Assembly (NCBI RefSeq): GCF_002157835.1
Contig: NZ_CP020809.1
Location: forward strand, 6,014,001-6,078,000
Length of the DNA stretch: 64,000 bases
Direction of reading: 5' to 3'
Source of the DNA: Mycobacterium dioxanotrophicus
GTDB taxonomy: Bacteria > Actinomycetota > Actinomycetes > Mycobacteriales > Mycobacteriaceae
The notes under the pieces are model-generated. The model saw only the letters and a program-made list of their open reading frames with translations, was not told the DNA's origin and made no database searches. A program made the translations under genes and the position numbers. Below are positions 31,093-38,232 of this stretch, piece by piece (position 1 is the first letter of the stretch; each line of letters opens with the position of its first letter).

Positions 31093-33300
31093 ATGTCGAC
31101 TCTCAGTCCCCTGCCACTGCGGGAGGATGCCCTACCACCGGCCGAGCCGACACCGCGGTGGCGCAGACTGGTCCCCCGCTCGCGGAGAGGCAAAACCGCC
31201 GTGGCCGGCGGGGTGTCCGTGCTGCTCGTCGCAGGCCTGCTGGGCGCGAGCTACGAGACGTCACCCGGTGGAACGTTGTGGGGTGTCGAGAAGACGATTT
31301 TTCCCGGGCACGCGCAGGACGTTGCCCTCACCGCCGTCGTGAACGATCTCAAGAATGCCCAGGACATTCTCGGCAGCGGACAGCAGCCCACACCCGATCA
31401 GCTGACCCAGGCCCGGACGTATCTGAATCAGGCCAAGCAGGACTTGGACTATCTGTCGCCATCACCGCAGCGGACCAACCTGCAAAACCTCTATTTGCAA
31501 CTGACGCAACAACTTCTGCAGTACACGCCCGACTCGGCGCAACAACTGCCCCCGCTCCCCGCCCCTCCTGCGGCACCTCAGGCCGCAGCCGATCCGGGCA
31601 GTCTGCCGCAGTCGGCCGATGTTGCACTGACCGGCGCGTCCGCGCCGACCTGGGGCTACCCGATCACCGATCAGTCAGGCAGCGTCGCGCCCGACGACTA
31701 CGGCCCGCCGCCGCTCGGCGTCCCGGACGCCCCCGCAGCCGACTGGCCACAGCCTTACGCCCCTCCGCTCACCCCGAACCTTCAGGACCTGGGTTACTAC
31801 GACCAGTCGTGGGGACCGCTCTACGGCTACGACCCCACCGATTGGTACAACTACAACCTCGGCGGCTATAACCAGTACGGCTACGACTTCCTCGGTTTCG
31901 ACCGGTGGGGCTACGACCGCTGGGGCTACGACCGCTGGGGATATGACCGGTGGGGGTACAACTGGGCCGGCTACAACTGGGGCGGGTACGACCGCGACGG
32001 CTGGGACCGCGACGGCTGCAACGAATGGGGGCAACACCGCGGCCACCCCGGTGATCCGCGCGATGTGGACTGGTACAACCGTCACCACCCGTACGCGCAG
32101 TACTACCAGTGGCGGTTCCGCCACGACGACCCCGTGTACCACCGCACTCAGTGGGACCAGGAACACGGATTCAACCCGTACCTGTACCAGAACTGGAACA
32201 TGAACCGGGACTGGCACAATCCGCGCAACCGCGACTGGGCGCCGACCGCCCCCGTGATCAATGCCGTCAACTCCGTCACCAACGTCAACATCCACGCGTC
32301 CGCACCTGTCGTCAACCTGAATGCCTCACTGACACAGTTCATCTCCAATGACAAGGTGACGACCACGTCCGGGACGCTGATGAAGGACCTGGCGAACAAA
32401 TCGGCTCGCGACTTCACCAAAGAACTCAGCCCGCGGATCAACACCTCGGTCACATCGCTGCCCCCGTCGACGGCGGAAAAGCTACTCGCCACCCCCACGG
32501 CCAACCACCAAACATCCTTCGCACCACCGGCATTGACCGCACCTGCGCCGGCAGCGCCGCCGTCGAAGGTGGCACCCGGGTTCACCGCACCAAAGCTTGC
32601 GCCGGTGCCTGCCTTCACGCCGCCGACGGTCAAACCGCAAGCAAAGCCGACGCCGGCCAACGTGGCACCGGGAACAGACCCTGGGCTGGTGGCCATCCCA
32701 CCGAAGGCCGGTTCACCGAATCCGGACTCGCTGAACCCTGCTGCGGTGCGGCCAGATGAGCCGAAACCGGAGAACCCACCCGCAGTTCGGGTCCCCGACA
32801 ACCAGGCGATTCCTGTGCCACAAGCCCCGCCATCAGAAGCGCCTGTACCGGCCGCTCCGGCGCACCCGGTAGCGCCCGTCCCGCAGGAGCCACAACAGCA
32901 GCAGGCCGCACCGGAACCGCCAGTGCAGCATGAAGCCCCGGCTCCCGAGTGGCAGGCGCCGACTCCGGCTCCCGAGGCGCCGGTCCGGCAGAAGCCCGTT
33001 CACCAGGCGCCTGTTCCCGAGGCCCCGGCCGAGCAGAAGCCGGTTCAGCAAGCGCCTGTGGAGGAAGCCCCCGCTCCACAGCGGCCTGTCTGGCAGGCCC
33101 CGCCGGTCCGTGAGGCACCGCCCGTCCAACAGGCACCACCGGTCCGTGAGGCACCGCCCGTCCAACAGGCCCCACCGGTCCGTGAAGCGCCGCCGGTGCA
33201 TGAGGCGCCGCCACCGCCGCCTCCGCGCTCTGCTCCGGAGCCCCGTCAGGCCCCGGCCCCACGGGCACCTGCGTGCACACCCCCGTTCTGCACGAGGTGA
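31093..33300 (+). CDS. Large membrane-anchored repeat-rich protein
   Basis: A 735-residue protein I cannot assign to a named family. Residues about 33-55 are a single transmembrane helix after a basic segment (RSRRGK). Then comes a helical domain (about 60-140; SPGGTLWGVEKTIF... LKNAQDILGSGQQPTPDQLTQARTYLNQAKQDL) like the extracytoplasmic domain of some actinobacterial anti-sigma-related proteins. Residues about 220-370 are a Tyr/Trp/Gly/Asp-rich region with tandem five-residue DRWGY units, and from about 470 the protein is Pro/Ala-rich, with twelve-residue APPVREAPPVQQ repeats and a final CTPPFCTR tail with two cysteines. ATG 31093 has a GAGGAGG site 5 bp away. Probably cell-envelope exposed. 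Confidence 0.7.
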   Translation: MSTLSPLPLREDALPPAEPTPRWRRLVPRSRRGKTAVAGGVSVLLVAGLLGASYETSPGGTLWGVEKTIFPGHAQDVALTAVVNDLKNAQDILGSGQQPTPDQLTQARTYLNQAKQDLDYLSPSPQRTNLQNLYLQLTQQLLQYTPDSAQQLPPLPAPPAAPQAAADPGSLPQSADVALTGASAPTWGYPITDQSGSVAPDDYGPPPLGVPDAPAADWPQPYAPPLTPNLQDLGYYDQSWGPLYGYDPTDWYNYNLGGYNQYGYDFLGFDRWGYDRWGYDRWGYDRWGYNWAGYNWGGYDRDGWDRDGCNEWGQHRGHPGDPRDVDWYNRHHPYAQYYQWRFRHDDPVYHRTQWDQEHGFNPYLYQNWNMNRDWHNPRNRDWAPTAPVINAVNSVTNVNIHASAPVVNLNASLTQFISNDKVTTTSGTLMKDLANKSARDFTKELSPRINTSVTSLPPSTAEKLLATPTANHQTSFAPPALTAPAPAAPPSKVAPGFTAPKLAPVPAFTPPTVKPQAKPTPANVAPGTDPGLVAIPPKAGSPNPDSLNPAAVRPDEPKPENPPAVRVPDNQAIPVPQAPPSEAPVPAAPAHPVAPVPQEPQQQQAAPEPPVQHEAPAPEWQAPTPAPEAPVRQKPVHQAPVPEAPAEQKPVQQAPVEEAPAPQRPVWQAPPVREAPPVQQAPPVREAPPVQQAPPVREAPPVHEAPPPPPPRSAPEPRQAPAPRAPACTPPFCTR
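31904..31963 (+). repeat. Tandem 15-bp repeats coding DRWGY
   Basis: Four near-identical 15-bp units inside the large protein gene encode D-R-W-G-Y, followed by diverged N-W-A/G-G-Y units. Such units vary easily in copy number by slippage. Confidence 0.7.
33102..33204 (+). repeat. Tandem 36-bp repeats coding Pro-rich units
   Basis: Almost three copies of a 36-bp unit near the 3' end of the large gene, encoding PPVREAPPVQQA-type dodecapeptides; the last copy has diverged to PPVREAPPVHEA. Confidence 0.7.
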
Positions 33301-33319
33301 CGAGCGCTGGTCGTCCGCC

Positions 33320-33360
33320 GGCCCCGGATCAGTGTCACCCGATTCCACTGATCCAGGGCC
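33320..33360 (+). terminator. Strong hairpin after the large repeat protein gene
   Basis: A 15-bp stem with one mismatch (33320-33334 with 33346-33360) and an 11-nt loop, 20 bp after the stop codon. No T-tract follows. It separates the gene from the tRNA. Confidence 0.65.
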
Positions 33361-33413
33361 GGCCGACTAGCATGAGGCGTTCCTCTGGTTGGCGCCTACC
33401 CCGGTAGGTCTCG

Positions 33414-33486
33414 GCCCCCGTAGCTCAGGGGATAGAGCACGGCTCTCCTAAAGCCGGTGTCGCAGGTTCGAATCCTGCCGGGGGCA
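33414..33486 (+). tRNA. tRNA-Arg (anticodon CCT)
   Basis: A 73-nt cloverleaf: acceptor GCCCCCG pairs with CGGGGGC; the anticodon stem CGGCT/AGCCG closes the loop CTCCTAA, giving anticodon CCT for the AGG codon; the T arm is GCAGG-TTCGAAT-CCTGC. Discriminator base A; CCA is not encoded. AGG is a rare codon in such high-GC genomes. Confidence 0.95.
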
Positions 33487-33957
33487 CTTCTGCGCAGACC
33501 GTGAGCAGCTTCAGCCACATCTGTCACACAGGCCACTGAAAACCTTTGGGCATGTGCCCTAGAAACCCGCTACCGCGGGTGGTATCAGATTTTTTGATAT
33601 CACCGGCGGTGGCGCATTTTCGGGTCGGCGTGTGCTTCGAGATTGGCGACACGCCCGGGTTGAGATCGGCTACGCACCGGGAGTTGTGATCGGCTGCGGC
33701 TTGAAATGCGCGGGTCGAGCCGCGCGTGGACCGGCCGGGCGAAATGCGGGTCCAGCCGGGCATGGCGCGCATGGTCGGTCGACGCATGAGTGGAGGAAGA
33801 GCCGGATACCGCGAACCCTTTGATCGTGCCCATTTCCTTGATGAATGATGTTGTGGTCCAGGCGTTTCGCGGTCATCGTGACTGGGCCGAGCACCAAGGT
33901 ATGACCCTAGAGAAATTGGCGCGAATTTCGGTCGACAGGTACGGGACAATCGAAGCC
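33487..33957. other. Region between tRNA-Arg and rtcB
   Basis: About 470 bp without a confident gene. It holds a GGGCA-TG-TGCCC palindrome (33548-33559), the long hairpin at 33570-33612, and two imperfect copies of a roughly 22-bp GC-rich motif near 33702 and 33740. The last 170 bp are open in the rtcB frame and could encode an N-terminal extension, but conserved RtcB sequence only begins near 33958. Confidence 0.5.
33570..33612 (+). repeat. Long stem-loop downstream of tRNA-Arg
   Basis: Left arm 33570-33587 and right arm 33595-33612 pair at 15 of 18 positions around a 7-nt loop GATTTTT. It lies 83 bp after the tRNA and about 345 bp before rtcB. It could end the tRNA precursor or be a structured leader. 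Confidence 0.5.
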
Positions 33958-35148
33958 ATGCATCAGATCGGCGGCCACAAGCTGCTCAACTTCGCCTCGC
34001 ACATCGATGACAACACCATCGAGCAGGCGAAAGAGACTGCGGCGATGCCGTTTGTGCATCCACACGTCGCGCTGATGCCCGACGCGCACAGCGGCAAGGG
34101 TTCGGCCGTGGGCACCGTCATCCCGACCATCGATGCCGTCATCCCGGCCGCGGTCGGTGTCGACATCGGATGCGGCATGATCGCCGCCCGCACGGTCTAC
34201 ACCGAATCCGATTTGGCGGGACGCAACCTCGCGGATCTGCGTGAGGAGATCGAGCGCGCCATCCCGTTGTCCCCGGGCAACTACAACGCCAACATCGACC
34301 GCTTCGAATTCACCCGCGATCGGCTGGCCGACCTCGAAGCGAGCGCCCGTGCCGAGAACATCGACCTGTCGCACTCACCGAAGTGGCGCGAGCAGCTCGG
34401 ATCACTCGGTGGCGGTAACCATTTCATCGAACTGTGCCTCGACGAGCAGCAGCGCGTGTGGATGTTCCTGCATTCCGGGTCGCGGGGTGTCGGCAACAAG
34501 ATCGCGCAGAAGCACATCAAGATTGCGCAGCGGCTGTGCAAGAGCTGGTGGATCGAGCTACCGAACCCGGACCTGGCGTACCTGCCGCAGTCGACGCCCG
34601 AATTCTCCTGCTACATCAGGGAATTGCATTGGGCGCAGCGGTTCGCGCTGCAGAATCGCGCCGAGATGATGGATCGGTTCCGTACGGTGTTCGCTGCGTG
34701 GATGGGCGTCGACGCGAACGGCGCTGCCGACATCGAGGTCGATCGTGTGAATTGCCACCATAACTATACCCAGAAGGAGCAGCATGGCGGCCGGGATGTG
34801 TGGCTGACCCGCAAGGGTGCCGTCGACGCCCATGAGGGAGTCCGGGCGATCATCCCAGGTTCGATGGGCACCCGCTCATACATCGTGCGCGGCAAGGGAA
34901 ATGCCGCAGGTCTGTGCTCGGCGCCGCACGGCGCGGGCCGCAGGTTCTCCCGTACCGAGGCGCGCCGGCGCTTCACCGCCGACGATCTCGCCGCGCGGAT
35001 GCAGGGCATCGAATACCGCCACGGCGCCGAGTGGGTCGACGAGATCCCCGATGCCTACAAGGACATCGACCAGGTGATGGCCGACGCAGCCGACCTCGTG
35101 GAGGTGGAACACCAACTGCGCCAGGTACTCAACGTGAAGGGCACATGA
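33958..35148 (+). CDS. rtcB: RNA-splicing/repair ligase RtcB
   Basis: GTP- and Mn-dependent RNA ligase joining 2',3'-cyclic phosphate and 5'-OH ends, in tRNA splicing or RNA repair. Metal and nucleotide residues are all present: DIGCGM (C72 with the start used here), GGGNHFIE (151-158), HSGSRG (H172), and PHGAGR with the guanylylated H324. Length is 396 residues with ATG 33958, chosen because family similarity starts there; in-frame ATGs at 33901 and 33790 would add 19 or 56 residues. There is no archease or RtcA gene beside it, but a tRNA-Arg gene lies 470 bp upstream. Confidence 0.9.
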   Translation: MHQIGGHKLLNFASHIDDNTIEQAKETAAMPFVHPHVALMPDAHSGKGSAVGTVIPTIDAVIPAAVGVDIGCGMIAARTVYTESDLAGRNLADLREEIERAIPLSPGNYNANIDRFEFTRDRLADLEASARAENIDLSHSPKWREQLGSLGGGNHFIELCLDEQQRVWMFLHSGSRGVGNKIAQKHIKIAQRLCKSWWIELPNPDLAYLPQSTPEFSCYIRELHWAQRFALQNRAEMMDRFRTVFAAWMGVDANGAADIEVDRVNCHHNYTQKEQHGGRDVWLTRKGAVDAHEGVRAIIPGSMGTRSYIVRGKGNAAGLCSAPHGAGRRFSRTEARRRFTADDLAARMQGIEYRHGAEWVDEIPDAYKDIDQVMADAADLVEVEHQLRQVLNVKGT

Positions 35149-35152
35149 ACTG

Positions 35153-35473
35153 GTGCAGGAGCGACAGCATCGCTGGAACCACAACACGCACTACGGCATG
35201 GTGCTGTCAGCAGTCCCACCCGGCGCCAGAACCGCGCTCGACGTAGGCACCGGGGACGGGCTGTTGGCCGCGCCCCTGCGCGCCACGATTCCCGATGTCA
35301 CCGGCATCGATTCCGATGCCGAGGTCATCGATCGGGCGCGGGACAGCGCCGCTGAGGTCAACTGGCTCGTGGGCGACGGCGTAGGCCTCGGTAGCCCAGT
35401 GTCCGGCGCAATCGAATCACACGTGTGTAATTCATCCCCAGTGTGGATAGTGCCTGTGGATAACCCCATTTAG
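35153..35473 (+). pseudogene. Truncated class I SAM-dependent methyltransferase
   Basis: The first 78 or so codons read as the N-terminal half of a Rossmann methyltransferase: RWNHNTHYG, motif I ALDVGTGDGLL, motif II with the acidic residue in VTGIDSDAEVI, and WLVGDG. After about 35385 the similarity stops and the frame continues into unrelated sequence to a TAG at 35471. Motifs after the SAM-binding half are missing, so it cannot fold into a complete enzyme. GTG 35153 follows rtcB by 4 bp. The break is probably a recombination or insertion junction. Confidence 0.7.
35442..35463. other. Two DnaA-box-like 9-mers
   Basis: TGTGGATAG (35442-35450) and TGTGGATAA (35455-35463), the second an exact reverse complement of the DnaA box TTATCCACA. 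They sit at the breakpoint of the truncated methyltransferase. They could be chance or relics of a mobile element. Confidence 0.4.
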
Positions 35474-35495
35474 CCCGCGTGTACCGACACGCGGG
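35474..35495 (+). terminator. Perfect hairpin after the truncated methyltransferase
   Basis: CCCGCGTGT-ACCG-ACACGCGGG: a perfect 9-bp stem with a tetraloop directly after the TAG stop. No T-tract. Terminator-like. Confidence 0.6.
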
Positions 35496-35668
35496 ACGGC
35501 CCGAAAGCGCTTCCCAAGTACGGGACATATGCTTCACATACGGGCTACCAGGCGTAACGCCGATCGACCGCGACGACACGACGCCGGGAACCACCCCCGC
35601 CCCACCGATCAGCCATTTTCGGCAGTGGTAGCGTCCGCCTATCTGTTGTGTGTGGCGAGGGGCACTAA

Positions 35669-35944
35669 ATGGCAGGTCTTATAGTCGACGGCGCGGGCTT
35701 GAACGCGGGCGCGGCAAGCAGTGCAGACATCGCGGACAGACTTGCCGCAAGCGTGGAAGGCAGCTCCCGTCCGGGTGGCCAGCCCAGCCATGCAGGGGTG
35801 TCCGCGTTCGGCGCAGCCGTCGCATCGGTCCGAATCCGTCAATCGGCCCGCATGAGCACCCACCACACAGCAATGCGCACAGCAGCGGTCCGCTACGCCG
35901 ACACCGACGATGAAGGTGCCGGTGCGATTGCCAGGACGGTATGA
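35669..35944 (+). CDS. Small type VII secretion-like (EspC/DUF2580-type) protein
   Basis: A 91-residue Ala-rich helical protein without signal peptide. The pattern of an N-terminal helix, a Gly/Pro turn around residue 36 and a second helix resembles EspC/DUF2580 or WXG100 partners. Near the C-terminus YADTD (76-80) fits the YxxxD/E type VII export signal. ATG 35669 has a GAGGGG site. Its stop overlaps the next gene by 4 bp (ATGA), the bicistronic arrangement typical of secreted T7SS heterodimers. Confidence 0.62.
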   Translation: MAGLIVDGAGLNAGAASSADIADRLAASVEGSSRPGGQPSHAGVSAFGAAVASVRIRQSARMSTHHTAMRTAAVRYADTDDEGAGAIARTV

Positions 35945-36501
35945 GCCCGGCCGCTTCTCCGGAACCGGTTCTCCCCTCCCGTTCGCAGATCGAGAACTGG
36001 GACACGTCGCATCTAGAGGCGGCAGCAAACCGGTGGCGTACCTCTGCCAGCGAGTCCGACACGCTGTTCGCCCAGCACCGGCTGAACGTCGCGACGCCGG
36101 CGGGTGGCGAGTGGGAAGGCGCAGCCAAGGACGCCGCGCTCGACCGAGTCACCGCTGACGCGGCGGTGGTCCGCAATCACGCCGACGTCATCGTGGAGGC
36201 CGCCGACATCGCCGAGAACGGCATGGTCGACATCCACGCGGCCCAACAAAAGGTCCTCGAAGCAATCGCCGAGGCCGAGGCCGACGGCTTCAAGGTCAAC
36301 GACGACCTCTCGGTGCGTGACACCCGGCGCGCCGACCTCTCCAACATGGCCGCCCGCCACACCGCGTCCCGCGTGTACGCCGAAGACATCCGCTGGAACG
36401 CCGAACGGCTGGTTGCTGCCGACACCTTCGTCAGTGAGCGCCTCCAGGCCAAGGCCGGCGAACTCGACGACATCAAGTTCGACGACGAACACCACCCCTG
36501 A
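35941..36501 (+). CDS. WXG100-like N-terminal domain protein lacking a toxin domain
   Basis: A 186-residue helical protein resembling the N-terminal export domain of mycobacterial polymorphic-toxin-like T7SS substrates: NWDTSHLEAAANRWR opening, WEG at 58-60 as the hairpin turn, and a long second half with DTRRADLSNMAARHTASRV and RWNAERLV. In the usual proteins a Pro-rich linker and C-terminal toxin follow; here the frame stops right after the domain at FDDEHHP. It is either a stand-alone helper or the remnant of a decapitated toxin gene. Cotranslated with the 91-residue partner. Confidence 0.65.
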   Translation: MSPAASPEPVLPSRSQIENWDTSHLEAAANRWRTSASESDTLFAQHRLNVATPAGGEWEGAAKDAALDRVTADAAVVRNHADVIVEAADIAENGMVDIHAAQQKVLEAIAEAEADGFKVNDDLSVRDTRRADLSNMAARHTASRVYAEDIRWNAERLVAADTFVSERLQAKAGELDDIKFDDEHHP

Positions 36502-36700
36502 CCGCCTCTATCGCGCCACGCGCAACGCGCATTCGCGCCGCAAACGTTGCCAGAGGAATAACTAGTGAATTTCCTGTGAGAGCAAAGTCATTGCCGCACT
36601 TCATCAAACCCGCTGGTGAGGAATTTCTTGAGGTGTACTAAGGTTCTTCACAGACGGGGGTCTTGAGCTCGTACAGGCAATACGAACCCGGAGGTGGGGA
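36502..36700. other. Intergenic region with lower GC
   Basis: 199 bp without a supportable gene and less GC-rich than its surroundings. No toxin-domain remnant is recognisable after the stop at 36501. It should contain the promoter for the small secreted protein, whose ribosome site GGAGGTGGGGA lies at its end. Confidence 0.5.
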
Positions 36701-36925
36701 ATGATTTCGAAACTGACGCGGGCCGCTGTGATCGGGCTGGGCGCACTGGTGGTGCCGGTTGGCATCTCCGTTGCGGGTGCGGCACCGGCTTCGGCCGGAC
36801 CGGACGTGTGCGTGAGCGGGCCGTTCGGCTACGCCTACGCCTGTGTCGACACTCCCGGCTGGGGCCGGTGGGATGACGGGCCACGCTGGCGTGGCCACGG
36901 CCACGGTCACGGCTGGGACGACTGA
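36701..36925 (+). CDS. Small secreted His/Gly-rich protein
   Basis: A 74-residue protein with a clear signal peptide (KLTR, hydrophobic AAVIGLGALVVPVGISVAG, cleavage after ASA about residue 32). The mature 42 residues contain two cysteines (DVCVSG, YACVD) and a tail of alternating HGHGHG with Trp and Asp that could bind metal. Mature size about 4.5 kDa. Strong ribosome site. Followed by a terminator hairpin, so monocistronic. Function unknown. Confidence 0.75.
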   Translation: MISKLTRAAVIGLGALVVPVGISVAGAAPASAGPDVCVSGPFGYAYACVDTPGWGRWDDGPRWRGHGHGHGWDD

Positions 36926-36934
36926 GTCGATTCA

Positions 36935-36962
36935 ACCGGAGGTTGCACAAACAACCTCCGGT
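36935..36962 (+). terminator. Hairpin after the small secreted protein gene
   Basis: ACCGGAGGTTG-CACAAA-CAACCTCCGGT: perfect 11-bp stem and 6-nt loop starting 9 bp after the stop codon. No T-tract, a common mycobacterial form. Confidence 0.7.
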
Positions 36963-37005
36963 CAAATCGGCCCAGTCACTCTCTTAGTTGTAGTAACCTC
37001 GCGGC

Positions 37006-38232
37006 ATGGAAAACGTCTGGATTCTGGGCGGATACCAGACCGACTTTGCCCGTAATCTCACCCGCGAGGAGCTCGACTTCGCGGACCTGACTTGCGAAGT
37101 CGTCGACAACACCCTGGCTGCGGCGAAGATCACGGCAGCTGACATCGGCGTCGTGCATGTCGCGAACGCATTCGGTGAGTTGTTTGCTCGGCAAGCCCAC
37201 CTCGGAGCGATGCCCGCCACCGTGCACGACGGGCTGTGGTCCACCCCGGCGTCACGCCACGAAGCGGCCTGCGCGTCGGGCAGCGTGGCCGCCCTGGCCG
37301 CCATCGCCGATCTGCGTTCAGGGGCGTACCAGAGTGCGCTGGTGATCGGTGTGGAACTGGAGAAGACCGTGCCGGGCGATGTGGCCGCACGGCATCTCGG
37401 CACAGCCGCCTGGACCGACCATGAAGGCGCCGAGCCGACATTCCTCTGGCCATCGATGTTCTCCAGGGTGGCCGACGAGTATGACCGTCGCTATGGCCTG
37501 CTCACCGCCCACCTGGATGCCATCGCCACCCTGAACTTCGGCAACGCCCGGGCCAATCCGAATGCCCAGACGCGCAACTGGACGGTGCCTGATCTGACCG
37601 CCGACGACGAGCTCACCAATCCGCTTGTGGAGGGCCGGATTCGACGCTTCGACTGCAGCCAGATGACCGACGGCGGAGCCGGTGTGGTGCTGGGCACCGA
37701 CAGTTTCCTGCGCGAGCATCCACGGGCCCGGCCGCTCGCACGTATCGCCGGCTGGGGCCATCGCACCGTCGGGCTGGGTCTGCAGCAGAAATTCGACCGC
37801 ACCGACGATTCCGACAGTGGCCCCTACCTGCTGCCGCACGTCCGCAACGCTGTGCAGGACGCGTTCGACCGGGCGCACGTCACACTCGACGACGTCGACG
37901 GATTCGAAGTGCACGACTGTTTCACCCCCAGCGAGTACCTGGCCATCGACCACATCGGACTCACCGGCCCGGGCGAGTCGTGGAAGGCCATCGAGAACGG
38001 GGAGATCGAAATCGGTGGGCGGTTGCCGATCAACCCGAGCGGCGGTTTGATCGGCGGCGGGCACCCGGTCGGGGCTTCCGGGGTCCGCATGTTGCTGGAC
38101 GCCGCCAAGCAGGTCAGCGGAAGGGCGGGTGGCTATCAGGTGGAAGGCGCAAACACGTTCGGCACGTTGAACTTCGGCGGCAGTACCGCAACCACGGTCA
38201 GCTTCGTCGTCGCAGGGGGCACGGCCGCGTGA
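37006..38232 (+). CDS. Thiolase/SCP2-like acyltransferase (Rv0914c-like)
   Basis: Thiolase-fold protein of 408 residues, comparable to Rv0914c. The nucleophilic cysteine lies in HEAACASGSVAAL (C90 or nearby), the HDCFTPSE block holds the NEAF-equivalent His, and GGHPVGASG is the C-terminal active-site loop. The NEAF-to-HDCF replacement marks the SCP2/lipid-transfer thiolase branch rather than classic acetyl-CoA acetyltransferases. It heads an operon: the carotenoid oxygenase gene overlaps its stop by 4 bp. Likely cleaves or forms a branched or sterol-derived 3-ketoacyl-CoA. Confidence 0.85.
   Translation: MENVWILGGYQTDFARNLTREELDFADLTCEVVDNTLAAAKITAADIGVVHVANAFGELFARQAHLGAMPATVHDGLWSTPASRHEAACASGSVAALAAIADLRSGAYQSALVIGVELEKTVPGDVAARHLGTAAWTDHEGAEPTFLWPSMFSRVADEYDRRYGLLTAHLDAIATLNFGNARANPNAQTRNWTVPDLTADDELTNPLVEGRIRRFDCSQMTDGGAGVVLGTDSFLREHPRARPLARIAGWGHRTVGLGLQQKFDRTDDSDSGPYLLPHVRNAVQDAFDRAHVTLDDVDGFEVHDCFTPSEYLAIDHIGLTGPGESWKAIENGEIEIGGRLPINPSGGLIGGGHPVGASGVRMLLDAAKQVSGRAGGYQVEGANTFGTLNFGGSTATTVSFVVAGGTAA

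Noticed and set aside
33487..33957. Small coding genes between tRNA-Arg and rtcB
   Set aside because: Open frames there are short, lack ribosome sites and show no recognisable domains.
35442..35463. Replication origin based on DnaA-box-like words
   Set aside because: Only two 9-mers, no AT-rich unwinding region and no dnaA/dnaN context; treated only as an odd feature at a breakpoint.
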